Positions 55,249 to 62,869 of a stretch of DNA of 64,000 nt are shown piece by piece (position 1 is the stretch's first letter; each line of letters starts with the position of its first letter). Where the stretch lies: NCBI RefSeq assembly GCF_001636695.1, contig NZ_LGEL01000031.1, forward strand, positions 124,001 to 188,000, given 5' to 3'. The position numbers and the translations under genes were made by a program. A model generated the notes under the pieces. That model worked only from the letters and a program-made list of their open reading frames with translations. It ran no database searches and had not been told where the DNA came from. This stretch comes from Pedobacter panaciterrae (GTDB taxonomy: Bacteria; Bacteroidota; Bacteroidia; Sphingobacteriales; Sphingobacteriaceae).

Positions 55249-56463
55249 TTATCGTGTGTTGGTCCTGGCTTTGCGCTTGCGCTGCCGGTTGCGGCCAAGT
55301 ATGGCCTCATCGTCGATATCATCGGCAATATCCAGGTTGATCTCCGGCACCCAGCCGGTGGATGCGGATTCTTCGGCGTAGCTGGAAACTTCGGTCCATT
55401 GGTCCCTTTCCGCAGGAAAAACGGAATCGCACTGGTGGTCGGCTTCGCTTTGGGCCGTTGGAACTATCGTTACTTTTGGTTCAGTTGTTTCGGAAACAGC
55501 TTGCTCAGATTCCGTGACTGGGGTTTCCGCTGGCCTGATAAATTCTGCTATCGGCATCAGTTCCTTGCCTTTATAAACGGTCTTTTTTGTATGATCTATC
55601 AGGGTGTAACCGTATGGCGGCTTTCCCGGCTGCCCGTGAAAAAGTATCTGAACGCCGATCAGTTTGGCAAGCACATCTGCGAGTTCGGAAGTATACCCTG
55701 TAGGTTTGCTGCCTTTGCCTTTGGGCTGTGGCGCTGATACAGGAATGGCAGCGGGGTCATGGCTTAAACGGTAACGTTCGGTGATGGCCCGGAGCTGCGC
55801 CAGCCGGTTGATGTTCTTCTGGTAAAGACCGATCCGGGCATCCACTTTAGCGGTTTCAATTTCTCCCTGCTGTTTGCCATATTTAAAAAGCTGGTACCGG
55901 TCCCCGTTAAGTTTCAGGGCGTAACCCTGGCATTCCAGTATCATCATGAACTGTGCTCGGGTTGAAAAATAATAGCTAAGAGCTTTATCGAGATCCTTAT
56001 TTACCTGCTCTTTTTCATCCATGCCCATGACCTGGTTCAATACCTGGTAAGCGCGTATCTTCTCGTAACTGTCGTTGATTTTCCTGCCGTTTTCATCTAC
56101 ACGGGTAGATACGATGTGAATATGGTTATTGCCGGTATCCTTATGAAAAACCAGCAGGTAGGGCTGCTCGCCGTAGCCCATGCCTTTAAGCCATTCGGTG
56201 GCCAGTTCTGTAAGCTGCTCTTTGCTGTGCGATCTTCCTTTACAGGAAATCACCGCATGTAACTGCGGATACTTGATACGGGCGCTTGTTTTTGACCGTG
56301 CTTCCAGGTAATTGATATAGTCTTGTGGTTTCAGGTGTTCCAGGGCTTGCAGGGCACCAAAATTTTCCACTTTCATGAGCTCGCCCTTGTCCTTATCTAT
56401 TTTGTTACTATTATAGCTTACGCCTTCAAAGGTGGTAGACGGAAGCAGGATCTTGACTATCAT
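55249..56463 (-). CDS. mobA: MobA-type relaxase (MOBP)
   Basis: The 404-residue protein has the relaxase domain in the first ~160 residues: Tyr17 (GVSYNSNKIDKDKGELM, the probable nucleophile), HAVISCKG, and the metal-binding NHIHIVSTRV. It nicks one DNA strand at oriT and pilots it to the recipient. The C-terminal ~200 residues are Pro/Glu-rich and variable. It lies 2 nt from MobC and 20 nt from ParA. Confidence 0.88.
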   Translation of the reverse strand: MIVKILLPSTTFEGVSYNSNKIDKDKGELMKVENFGALQALEHLKPQDYINYLEARSKTSARIKYPQLHAVISCKGRSHSKEQLTELATEWLKGMGYGEQPYLLVFHKDTGNNHIHIVSTRVDENGRKINDSYEKIRAYQVLNQVMGMDEKEQVNKDLDKALSYYFSTRAQFMMILECQGYALKLNGDRYQLFKYGKQQGEIETAKVDARIGLYQKNINRLAQLRAITERYRLSHDPAAIPVSAPQPKGKGSKPTGYTSELADVLAKLIGVQILFHGQPGKPPYGYTLIDHTKKTVYKGKELMPIAEFIRPAETPVTESEQAVSETTEPKVTIVPTAQSEADHQCDSVFPAERDQWTEVSSYAEESASTGWVPEINLDIADDIDDEAILGRNRQRKRKARTNTR

Positions 56464-56465
56464 AA

Positions 56466-56867
56466 TTAACCTTTCATTAGCCGGATGATCTGCCGGATGA
56501 CCTTTTCCAGTTCCTGCTGAATGGTGATGTATTCGCCCAGCAGGCTGTTAAATTCAGTGGCTACGCTTTGACTCAGTAATCCCTGTTTATGAAGTATGTT
56601 GGCATGCCTGGCCAGTTGGTTGATATTATTACCGGAACGGCCGAGTTCGACCCCGGTAGCATCTAGTTTTTTCATCAGTTCTTTTGCATTCACAAGCATG
56701 TTAGCAGTATTTTTTAATACCCGGATACGCACAATATCGGAACGGCTGATGCCCAGGGATTTTTCCAGTTCAAGGAATTGCTTCAATTCCTGCTCGCTTA
56801 ACCTTAGTTCAAAGCGGCGTATTTTCGGCGCGGAAAGCCTGTCTTTGGATGAATGGCTGTTTCTCAT
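56466..56867 (-). CDS. mobC: MobC-type relaxosome protein
   Basis: A 133-residue protein with a ribbon-helix-helix-like N-terminus (RRFELRLSEQELKQFLELEKSLGISRSDIVRIRVL) and a helical C-terminus containing the ELGRSGNNINQLARHAN segment of the MobC family. It assists MobA at oriT. It is 2 nt upstream of mobA and 11 nt downstream of the methyltransferase. Confidence 0.85.
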   Translation of the reverse strand: MRNSHSSKDRLSAPKIRRFELRLSEQELKQFLELEKSLGISRSDIVRIRVLKNTANMLVNAKELMKKLDATGVELGRSGNNINQLARHANILHKQGLLSQSVATEFNSLLGEYITIQQELEKVIRQIIRLMKG

Positions 56868-56878
56868 AAGCGGTGAAT

Positions 56879-57919
56879 TTAAGGCTGTCGGTCAACGGAC
56901 CGGATGGCATGGAATATTTCAAGGGCGACCTGCGGAACGATGGCATTGCCATAAGCCTTTACGCTTTCTGCACGCCAGGCAGAAAAGGCAATTCCGTCCA
57001 GTTCGGTGGGAAGCCCATCATTTCCGCCACAAAACGGGGGTTCAGCTGGCCATGCTTGCCAGCCGGGAATGTGGTTTTGCCAGTCTGTTTCGCGTCCGGC
57101 AATATGCGGATCAGGCGGTCCAATATCGATACTGGCGTATTGTCCGGTGCTGGTTTGTATGTGGTTGATTGAGCCTGAAGTGTGTAGTAGACCAGGAAAT
57201 CCGTCAGGGAAACCTGCCCTCCATTGCCCTTGTTGTTCTTGCGGTCGCCGAGCTGCCGCTGTTCCATTGCCTCGGATAGTGTTGCCGAGTTGTTGCTCAT
57301 CTCCGTTGCTGTCGGCGTGGGCAACAAACCAGACCCGGTCCCTTTGGTGCGGGGCGTTAAGGGCAGCAGCCAGAATACACAGAACGACTGGCGTGCCGTC
57401 TTTAAGCTGTGGTAATACATATCCTGCTGTACTGATCTCTGAAATGATGCTTCCGATAACCCTTCGCTGGAGTCGGACAATGGTGCTGTCCGCTTCGTGG
57501 TCACCGTCCTGACAAAAAAGCTCAACCGCTTTAATTTCCATTTCAGATAAACTGTCTGGTTCGAGAATGCTGAACAGGCCAGCAACGTTTTCAAGAACGA
57601 TCCACTGGGGTCTTGCTTCTGTAATAATTCGGCAAGCCTCCGGGAAGAGGTAGCGGTCATCCGCTTTGCCCTTTCGCTTTCCGGCCTGGCTGAAAGGCTG
57701 GCAGGGAAATCCCCCGCTGATGATGTCAACGCGTCCTCTAAACTGAGCTGCGCTGAATTGAAAGATGTCGTCATAATGATGGGTGTTTGGCCAGTAATGT
57801 TGTAGTACGGTTTGACAAAATGGGTTCCTTTCGCAGGAGAAAACATTTGGCCATCCCATCCAGGTAGCGGCGATATCAAAACCGCCGATACCGCTAAATA
57901 GGCTGCCATGTCTAAGCAT
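56879..57919 (-). CDS. DNA (cytosine-5) methyltransferase
   Basis: The 346-residue protein has motif I FSGIGGFD, motif IV with P72-C73-Q74 (GGFPCQPFS), motif VI ENV at 110-112, motif VIII QRDRVW and the last motif YGNAIVPQV. It methylates C5 of cytosine at an unknown site. No endonuclease is adjacent, so it is an orphan that probably protects the element in the recipient. A second long reading frame covers most of this gene in another frame (next entry). Confidence 0.9.
   Translation of the reverse strand: MLRHGSLFSGIGGFDIAATWMGWPNVFSCERNPFCQTVLQHYWPNTHHYDDIFQFSAAQFRGRVDIISGGFPCQPFSQAGKRKGKADDRYLFPEACRIITEARPQWIVLENVAGLFSILEPDSLSEMEIKAVELFCQDGDHEADSTIVRLQRRVIGSIISEISTAGYVLPQLKDGTPVVLCILAAALNAPHQRDRVWFVAHADSNGDEQQLGNTIRGNGTAAARRPQEQQGQWRAGFPDGFPGLLHTSGSINHIQTSTGQYASIDIGPPDPHIAGRETDWQNHIPGWQAWPAEPPFCGGNDGLPTELDGIAFSAWRAESVKAYGNAIVPQVALEIFHAIRSVDRQP
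56959..57774 (-). CDS. Long overlapping reading frame inside the methyltransferase gene
   Basis: In the +1 frame of the same strand an open frame runs from 57909 to 56959. A plausible start is the internal ATG at 57774 (MTTSFNSAQLSLEDALTSSA). The product has SSRRLAELLQKQDPSGSFLKTLL, GLLPTPTAT and the ending LNPRFVAEMMGFPPNWTELPF, a pattern I recall from hypothetical or DNA-methylase-annotated proteins of Bacteroidota mobile elements. Two conserved products could therefore be encoded by one DNA stretch. It may also be a shadow of the GC-rich methyltransferase. Confidence 0.35.
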   Translation of the reverse strand: MTTSFNSAQLSLEDALTSSAGDFPASLSARPESERAKRMTATSSRRLAELLQKQDPSGSFLKTLLACSAFSNQTVYLKWKLKRLSFFVRTVTTKRTAPLSDSSEGLSEASFQRSVQQDMYYHSLKTARQSFCVFWLLPLTPRTKGTGSGLLPTPTATEMSNNSATLSEAMEQRQLGDRKNNKGNGGQVSLTDFLVYYTLQAQSTTYKPAPDNTPVSILDRLIRILPDAKQTGKTTFPAGKHGQLNPRFVAEMMGFPPNWTELPFLPGVQKA

Positions 57920-58119
57920 AGGCGGCGCTTTTAAATAAACTAAGGATTGGAAAAAACGGGCATGGGTAAGCCCTGACGAATTTTCCCGTCAAAGGATTGC
58001 TGAATAGCATACATTAAAATTTAAGGGTTTACAATTGGAACGGGGCGGTTGCCCTATGGCGGTGGTATGAACGCTTTACCGGAAAAAAAAGGGAGTTGCG
58101 ACCTTTTTTCTCCCTCAGT

Positions 58120-58148
58120 CTTGCCTTTCCCCAGCGGGGTTAGGCAAG
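58120..58148. repeat. Stem-loop
   Basis: CTTGCCT-TT-CCCC-AGC-GGGG-TT-AGGCAAG, nearly continuous and GC-rich. Confidence 0.6.
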
Positions 58149-58161
58149 GCGAGGCAAGTTC

Positions 58162-58208
58162 GTTTTTGTCGGTCAGCCCAGCCGGAGGCGGGCTGTACGG
58201 ACAAAAAC
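58162..58208. repeat. Stem-loop
   Basis: Arms GTTTTTGTC (58162-58170) and GACAAAAAC (58200-58208), with an inner CAGCCC/GGGCTG pair. Confidence 0.6.
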
Positions 58209-58343
58209 ACAACTTGCCCAATACAAAACAAAAAAAGGCGGTTATGCCGTCTAGACGAAAAAGGGAACATTGCCCTGGCTTTGACCGTATTTTTCTGTAC
58301 CACGCAGGAGTTAGCCCAATAGGTGGTGCGCTGTACTACGATA

Positions 58344-58377
58344 TATCAGGTTAGTCGCCTATAAGGCTAACCTGATA
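58344..58377. repeat. Palindromic element
   Basis: TATCAGGTTAG (58344-58354) and CTAACCTGATA (58367-58377) are exact reverse complements around a 12-nt centre containing GCCT/AGGC. Confidence 0.6.
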
Positions 58378-58491
58378 GCTTATTATAAGAATAGGTATCT
58401 CCTTGAATAAACAGCAATTCAGATAGCGGTATATCCGTATATAAGCTAAGGGTAAATACAGATATGAAAATAAATAGACATGCAGATAAAG

Positions 58492-58555
58492 GGATAGCTG
58501 TAAATCCATATAGACAGATAAAGGCATAGCCATTTAGCTATGCAAACAGCTATCC
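58492..58555. repeat. Nested inverted repeat
   Basis: Outer arms GGATAGCTGT (58492-58501) and ACAGCTATCC (58546-58555) enclose inner arms GCATAGC (58524-58530) and GCTATGC (58537-58543). Confidence 0.55.
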
Positions 58556-58588
58556 AAATAGAGGGATAGATAAGCGTATATATATGGG

Positions 58589-59593
58589 TTACCGTTTCCG
58601 GCCGGTTTGATGACTTAACATTTCTGTGGGTGGTTCCCGGCCTGAACGGTCAGGGGTATGCATGCTGGCCTTCAATTTATCGTTATAATCGTTATAGCCC
58701 TGGTACTCATAAGACCGGTCAACTGCCTGGGGTATCTCTTTGCTTAGTTCCTGCAAGCATTTACGGCCGGGGCCGTCATTGTCAAAATACACATCTACTG
58801 TATGAAAGTTCCTGATCCTTTCCATGGCATAACCCAGCATCGTGATGGCATTCAAAACGATAACCGTTGGTCTTGAATCCGGGTGCAGTTTCTGCCAGCT
58901 CAGATAATCCATGTAACCCTCGAATACGGCAACATGATGCACATCGCCTGGTATCAATGAGATACCTTTGGGGCCGATGCAGCTTTTAAAGCCCTTTGCA
59001 TTGGAAAATTCCCAGGCACCGTGTTCGTTCTGCCAGCCGACCGCATAATACACCGAAGTATTTTCAGGGTTATTTGTACGCTTGTAATAGACCTCCTTTA
59101 CCTGCTGTTCTTTTGCGATGTCAAAAAGCCCTCTCGAATGCAGGTATTGGACAAGTACGAAATTACTGCCGGGTTCCCGGATGTCTGTCAACTCCCATTC
59201 AAAGGTTCCTTTTTCAGGATCTGGCGCGTATTTTTTAGGGGGAACGTATTCGGGAATCAGGGCGGCATCGAGGTTGCAGACTTCCTGTATCTTGTTCAGC
59301 ACTTCCACAAAGGATAAGTTTGGCCAATAAGCCATTCCCAACTGTACAATGCCGCCCTTATAAATTCCTGTTGCGCCCGGCCCGCCCCAGTCTTTCCAGC
59401 AGTTTCCTGCATCCCACACCGTAAAAGAGGGGGTATCTTTTTTGGTTTCGCGAAGCATACTATGGTAAAAGTGTTCTTTTCCAGTCTTTCTTACCGGATG
59501 ATGGCCCAGGCGGGCTAGAAAGTCCACGATAGAAATATCAGCCAACGTGGAAACATCTACATATTCAGGCATGGCAAAATAAAAATTAGTCAA
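58589..59593 (-). CDS. Toprim-domain protein, primase-like
   Basis: The 334-residue protein has an N-terminal domain (ISIVDFLARLGHHPVRKTGKEHFYHSMLR, resembling the DnaG/toprim-associated start of mobile-element primases) and a toprim domain with E225 (VFEGYMDYL) and D271-N-D273 (VYFDNDGPGRK), the metal-binding acidic residues. It probably primes DNA synthesis of the transferred strand. The start could also be MPEYVDV at 59572. It overlaps the next gene by 4 nt. Confidence 0.75.
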   Translation of the reverse strand: MTNFYFAMPEYVDVSTLADISIVDFLARLGHHPVRKTGKEHFYHSMLRETKKDTPSFTVWDAGNCWKDWGGPGATGIYKGGIVQLGMAYWPNLSFVEVLNKIQEVCNLDAALIPEYVPPKKYAPDPEKGTFEWELTDIREPGSNFVLVQYLHSRGLFDIAKEQQVKEVYYKRTNNPENTSVYYAVGWQNEHGAWEFSNAKGFKSCIGPKGISLIPGDVHHVAVFEGYMDYLSWQKLHPDSRPTVIVLNAITMLGYAMERIRNFHTVDVYFDNDGPGRKCLQELSKEIPQAVDRSYEYQGYNDYNDKLKASMHTPDRSGREPPTEMLSHQTGRKR

Positions 59594-60411
59594 GAATTGG
59601 CTTTTTCAATAGCAGGTAGCAGTTGTTCGTCCAGGTGTTCTTTACCGAAGAAAACAGTTACATCCCGGAATTTTGCGGCCCTGCTCTTAGCGGCAGATAA
59701 AAATTCGGGAGCGTTCATGACCAGGATGCTGTGGCCTGCCGGCCTGTTGGCATATTTCCAGCTGAGATAGCTGATAAAGTCTTCAAACAGGATCAGGCTG
59801 TTTGTATCGCCAGCTATAAAGGTCATGCCTTTTCTGCCCAGGCAGCCTGCAAAGTTCCGGCCCATTACTTCCCAGCCGCCGTTCTCATTTTGCCAACCGG
59901 CCGCAAAAAAATCCTTGCGCCGGTGCTTTTCATCAACGACGTAATAATAGACCTCCTTAAGTTGTCCGAGGGCGATCTCCCAGATACCCTGGGATTGCAG
60001 GTAAGCGGTGATCTCCGGGTTGCAGCCGATTGGCCTGGTTTCGGCGATATGATAATAAGGAATTTTGACTGCCCGTCTTTTTCTTCCGGCCCGCTGATTG
60101 TTCACATTGTTTTCCTGCGGACAGGCACAAAGCAGGCTGATCTTTTCTATTACCTGGTCCGAATTGAGGCCCGTCCAGTAAGCCATGCCAAAATCAATGA
60201 TGTCACCGCTTTTTTTGGTGAAGCGGTCGAACCACATGCCCAGCTGCGTATTGATGGCAAACGTAGGACTGGTTTCAGTATCCCTTAGAACATTCAGGTA
60301 TAGTTTTTCATCACCTGAGCTTTTGGCGGGCTGGTAGCCCAGCCTGGACAAAAGCATGCTTAGGGATACCTGTTCCCGTATGGAACCGGCATTTAAGAAT
60401 GTTGTTATCAT
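59590..60411 (-). CDS. Toprim paralogue with missing DxD
   Basis: A 273-residue protein similar to the preceding gene (LSRLGYQPAKSSGDEKLYLNVLR, IIDFGMAYWTGLN, GWQNENGGWEV). It keeps the Glu (E210, LFEDFISYLSW), but the DxD segment has become VFFGKEHLDEQ (residues 253-263). It is probably not catalytically competent on its own and may be a partner of the active paralogue. The N-terminal part is shorter than the other. Confidence 0.7.
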   Translation of the reverse strand: MITTFLNAGSIREQVSLSMLLSRLGYQPAKSSGDEKLYLNVLRDTETSPTFAINTQLGMWFDRFTKKSGDIIDFGMAYWTGLNSDQVIEKISLLCACPQENNVNNQRAGRKRRAVKIPYYHIAETRPIGCNPEITAYLQSQGIWEIALGQLKEVYYYVVDEKHRRKDFFAAGWQNENGGWEVMGRNFAGCLGRKGMTFIAGDTNSLILFEDFISYLSWKYANRPAGHSILVMNAPEFLSAAKSRAAKFRDVTVFFGKEHLDEQLLPAIEKANS

Positions 60412-60434
60412 AATTGTATTTATTTAGTATCGAT

Positions 60435-60713
60435 TTAGAAATGGAGCATAGCGTCTAATGATTTTCGGATCGCTTCAATTTCAATCCGTTCAATCCTCCA
60501 GGCGGCAGAGTGAGTCCCATCCTTCCTTGGTGTGACGAGTCCTAGAGAAAGCCAATGTTCAACGTTTTTTCTGCCATAGATGCGAAAGGCTTCTGACTTA
60601 TTTAAAAAAGGCTTTAGTTGACCCGTTTTAGACAGTGCCACCTTGGCGCCTAGTTCAGCCGCGTCTTTTAAAAGCACTTTAAGCTGATGAGCACTTAATA
60701 GCATTTGGATCAT
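60435..60713 (-). CDS. Small helix-turn-helix-like protein 1
   Basis: A 92-residue protein with LNKSEAFRIYGRKNVEHWLSLGLVTPRKDG. This looks like a winged or MerR-like DNA-binding segment. It is a paralogue of the next gene (KSEAYLTYGRSNVDRWMKEGLV). Such proteins are common in ICE control regions. Function is inferred only. Confidence 0.6.
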   Translation of the reverse strand: MIQMLLSAHQLKVLLKDAAELGAKVALSKTGQLKPFLNKSEAFRIYGRKNVEHWLSLGLVTPRKDGTHSAAWRIERIEIEAIRKSLDAMLHF

Positions 60714-60730
60714 AAATACATAATAAATCC

Positions 60731-61009
60731 CTACCTGTCTACGGTTGCCAGATAAGTAATGCGATTACTAGAATATGCAACCCTAGCTAATTTTTTTCTG
60801 TCAATTTGTATGGTGAAGGCTTTATTACTAGCGTGTTCAGATTGAACTAGCCCTTCCTTCATCCACCTATCTACATTACTGCGACCATAAGTTAAGTATG
60901 CTTCCGACTTAGTAATAAAATCCTTATAAACTTGGGTTTCATTCAATGCATCTTCAGCACCTTCATTTACAGCGTCTGTTAGTAGCTTTGTAAATTCAGT
61001 AAGTTTCAT
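60731..61009 (-). CDS. Small helix-turn-helix-like protein 2
   Basis: A 92-residue paralogue of the previous gene, with 17 nt between them. The N-terminal half (FTKLLTDAVNEGAEDALNETQV) and the KSEAYLTYGRSNVDRWM segment are shared. An operator-like dyad (61296-61317) lies 287 nt upstream. Confidence 0.6.
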   Translation of the reverse strand: MKLTEFTKLLTDAVNEGAEDALNETQVYKDFITKSEAYLTYGRSNVDRWMKEGLVQSEHASNKAFTIQIDRKKLARVAYSSNRITYLATVDR

Positions 61010-61347
61010 GTTAATTGGATAAGAGGATTGAAAAGTGTTGTTGAAAATTATGGGAATAACCCCTTGATTTTAGAGTTCTTATTGCGCTAACAGCAAGCCT
61101 ATAAAAACATAAAATATCGGGAATACTCGCGTCGGTTCCTACGAACCGGGCCTTCGCCTGCCAATGCGCTTTCAGCTGTTGATGTTATCTCACCTTCGCA
61201 AAATTTCCTGCTTTCACAGGATAATGTTTCTTCCCCCAATGTCAAAGATCGTGTTTGATAATGGGGTAAAATTGAAGAGGAGAAAGTGATGGATTTACCA
61301 ACATGAAAATGTTGGTATAGATTTATTGGGTGCTTTAAAATTTACTG
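61010..61347. other. Intergenic region between small regulator genes and rteC
   Basis: Besides the dyad at 61296-61317, GGTTC-CTAC-GAACC forms a small stem at about 61134-61147. No gene is seen. Confidence 0.4.
61296..61317. promoter_or_regulatory. Palindromic operator, copy 1
   Basis: TACCAACAT-GAAA-ATGTTGGTA is a perfect 9-bp dyad. The outer TACCAA-N10-TTGGTA matches the site at 62366-62387. Confidence 0.5.
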
Positions 61348-62223
61348 TTAAGTTTTTTTAGAATTCCTTGATTTATACCTATTTGTTTCATCTATATGCT
61401 GATTGATAGCGATGATCATCTCATCCAAATATTTAGTGTAACTGATGGTTTTACGTCGTCTGATATCTAAAAACATTCGATAGGCCTGGCTCAAATCAAT
61501 GTGTAAACTGTCCTCTAGCCATTCAATAATATCACTGATTTCAGCTTTACCATTATTCAGACGTCTGGTGTGGTAAATTCCATAAGCAAGTTCTATGAGC
61601 TCTACTTTATCTCCTGACCAAAACTTTTTTTTCACAGATAATAATTTCGTTAAAAAATGATTCTCTGGATTATAGTATAGTAAGTTAAGGCGTCTCACAA
61701 CAAAATTTCTTAGCATCTCATAAGCACGAAATTTTGAAAAAATATAATCTTGATTTGTCGAAAAATCTGGGTCTTGAGTAACAAGCTCTTGGCCTAAGGG
61801 GAATGCTGTTTTATTTCTGCGCAGGAAAAAATCTTGGTCTTTCGCAGTTTCATCCAAGAGATAATATTGATAGTTGAATTGATAAAGTGAAAAGCAACGA
61901 TTAATTACCTTAAGTTCATCTAAGTAATAATCTTTAAGCATTTGCTCTGTACCTATTGGCGTAGCCGCTACCAGATTATTAAGCTCAATCACATAAATAT
62001 GCCAGCAATAAAACCTTGGCTTTACGTATTTGAAAAACCTTATTTCATCTTGTTCTGTTTCAAAACCATGAACAGATATATATCTTTTTAATTCATTTAG
62101 GACGGATGATATGCAAAGAAGTGATGCTGTTAGATTTTTAATCGGATCTTTTAACGACCCGTTAATACTTTCTAGTTGTTTATAGAGATCACAGTAAAGG
62201 TTTTCAACGAAATTTTCTAACAT
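61348..62223 (-). CDS. rteC: RteC family regulatory protein
   Basis: The protein has 291 residues from ATG 62223 (MLENFVENLYCDL); the earlier ATG at 62271 is possible. The family pattern is EQDEIRFFKYVKPRFYCWHIYVIE, the FSLYQFNYQYYLLDETAKDQDFFLRRN segment and FSTNQDYIFSKFRAYEML. In CTnDOT, RteC activates excision genes. Here it is flanked by two copies of a palindromic operator. Confidence 0.85.
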   Translation of the reverse strand: MLENFVENLYCDLYKQLESINGSLKDPIKNLTASLLCISSVLNELKRYISVHGFETEQDEIRFFKYVKPRFYCWHIYVIELNNLVAATPIGTEQMLKDYYLDELKVINRCFSLYQFNYQYYLLDETAKDQDFFLRRNKTAFPLGQELVTQDPDFSTNQDYIFSKFRAYEMLRNFVVRRLNLLYYNPENHFLTKLLSVKKKFWSGDKVELIELAYGIYHTRRLNNGKAEISDIIEWLEDSLHIDLSQAYRMFLDIRRRKTISYTKYLDEMIIAINQHIDETNRYKSRNSKKT

Positions 62224-62365
62224 GTCAATTAATTTATTGAAACCACATCCCCTTAACTTTATGTAGATCAATGCGGCATTTGGGTTGATCTTAAATTGCT
62301 AGGCAAATAAAAGATGTTTCCAAATATCTGACTAGTGGCTAAGGGTGACTATCACTGGTAGTAAC

Positions 62366-62387
62366 TACCAATATGAAAAAGTTGGTA
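62366..62387. promoter_or_regulatory. Palindromic operator, copy 2
   Basis: TACCAA (62366-62371) and TTGGTA (62382-62387) with a 10-nt gap, as in copy 1; inner sequence ATGAAAA is shared. It lies 143 nt upstream of rteC and upstream of the plus-strand gene at 62638. Confidence 0.5.
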
Positions 62388-62411
62388 TACATGGAGACAA
62401 AGAGAAATTCT

Positions 62412-62419
62412 TATCTTTG
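62412..62419 (+). promoter_or_regulatory. Probable -7 box (TATCTTTG)
   Basis: TATCTTTG matches the Bacteroidota -7 consensus TAnnTTTG. Transcription would start near 62426 and run into the palindrome at 62453. The -33 box is not clear at the usual distance. Confidence 0.4.
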
Positions 62420-62452
62420 TGACGAAAATATTGTAGCGGCAGCTATTTGACT

Positions 62453-62570
62453 TGTACCCTGAAACCCGAGAAATTTCAATGTTACACAAGGGAAAATAGA
62501 CTGGTTGCCTGCGGTTTGCGTGGGCTTCAGTTTATCTTGTGTAAAGGTTCTTCTCGGGGCCTCGGGTACA
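62453..62570 (+). ncRNA. 118-bp palindromic structured leader
   Basis: Pairing segments in order: TGTACCC (62453-62459) with GGGTACA (62564-62570); CCCGAGAA (62465-62472) with TTCTCGGG (62551-62558); TTACACAAG (62482-62490) with CTTGTGTAA (62536-62544); further pairs inside. The whole forms one long stem with small internal loops, between a -7 box and a small gene, followed by a T-run (about 62590). It could be a leader RNA, an attenuator or a small mobile repeat. No known Rfam family is recognised. Confidence 0.5.
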
Positions 62571-62637
62571 GATATAACTGATGTCCCACGCTTTTTTTTA
62601 ACCGCCTGAAAAGGGACTAGCAGGCTCAAATAAGAAA

Positions 62638-62862
62638 ATGGAAAATTTGAATCTTATTAGCTCTAAAAAAATTACTAATTTAATTTTTAGCGACTATTTT
62701 GTTTTACACTCTAATAAAATGGGCTTTACCACACTTGCAGATATTTTTAAATACGATGTTACTACGTTGATGAATCACCATTTATTCAATTACAAGTGGT
62801 TTGGCGAACTTACTGATTTCTTGGATGAAAGAAATGCTATCAAGCTGTTGATAGACTATTAA
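62638..62862 (+). CDS. Small protein with RNA polymerase alpha-CTD-like helix-hairpin-helix
   Basis: A 74-residue protein; MGFTTLADIFKYDVTTLMNHHLFNYKW resembles the helix-hairpin-helix pattern of the alpha subunit C-terminal domain (LGIxTLxDLL...). Such small proteins are found in Bacteroidota ICEs near rteC. It follows the structured leader at 62453-62570 and may be controlled by it. It is convergent with the last gene (7 nt between the stops). Confidence 0.6.
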   Translation: MENLNLISSKKITNLIFSDYFVLHSNKMGFTTLADIFKYDVTTLMNHHLFNYKWFGELTDFLDERNAIKLLIDY

Positions 62863-62869
62863 ATGGCGA

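Larger units (their letters stand above)
57920..58588. other. Intergenic region with nested inverted repeats, candidate oriT or origin
   Basis: No gene is supported here. Four dyads lie in order: 58120-58148, 58162-58208, 58344-58377 and 58492-58555 (see the next four entries). The region is upstream of the methyltransferase-mob operon and downstream of the toprim genes, where an origin of transfer or replication would make sense. Confidence 0.4.

Noticed and set aside
58049-58354. 101-codon plus-strand frame
   Set aside because: It is built from the inverted repeats of the candidate origin region and has no promoter or recognisable motif.
62411-62629. 72-codon minus-strand frame
   Set aside because: It lies on the palindromic leader; the open frame is a by-product of its base composition.
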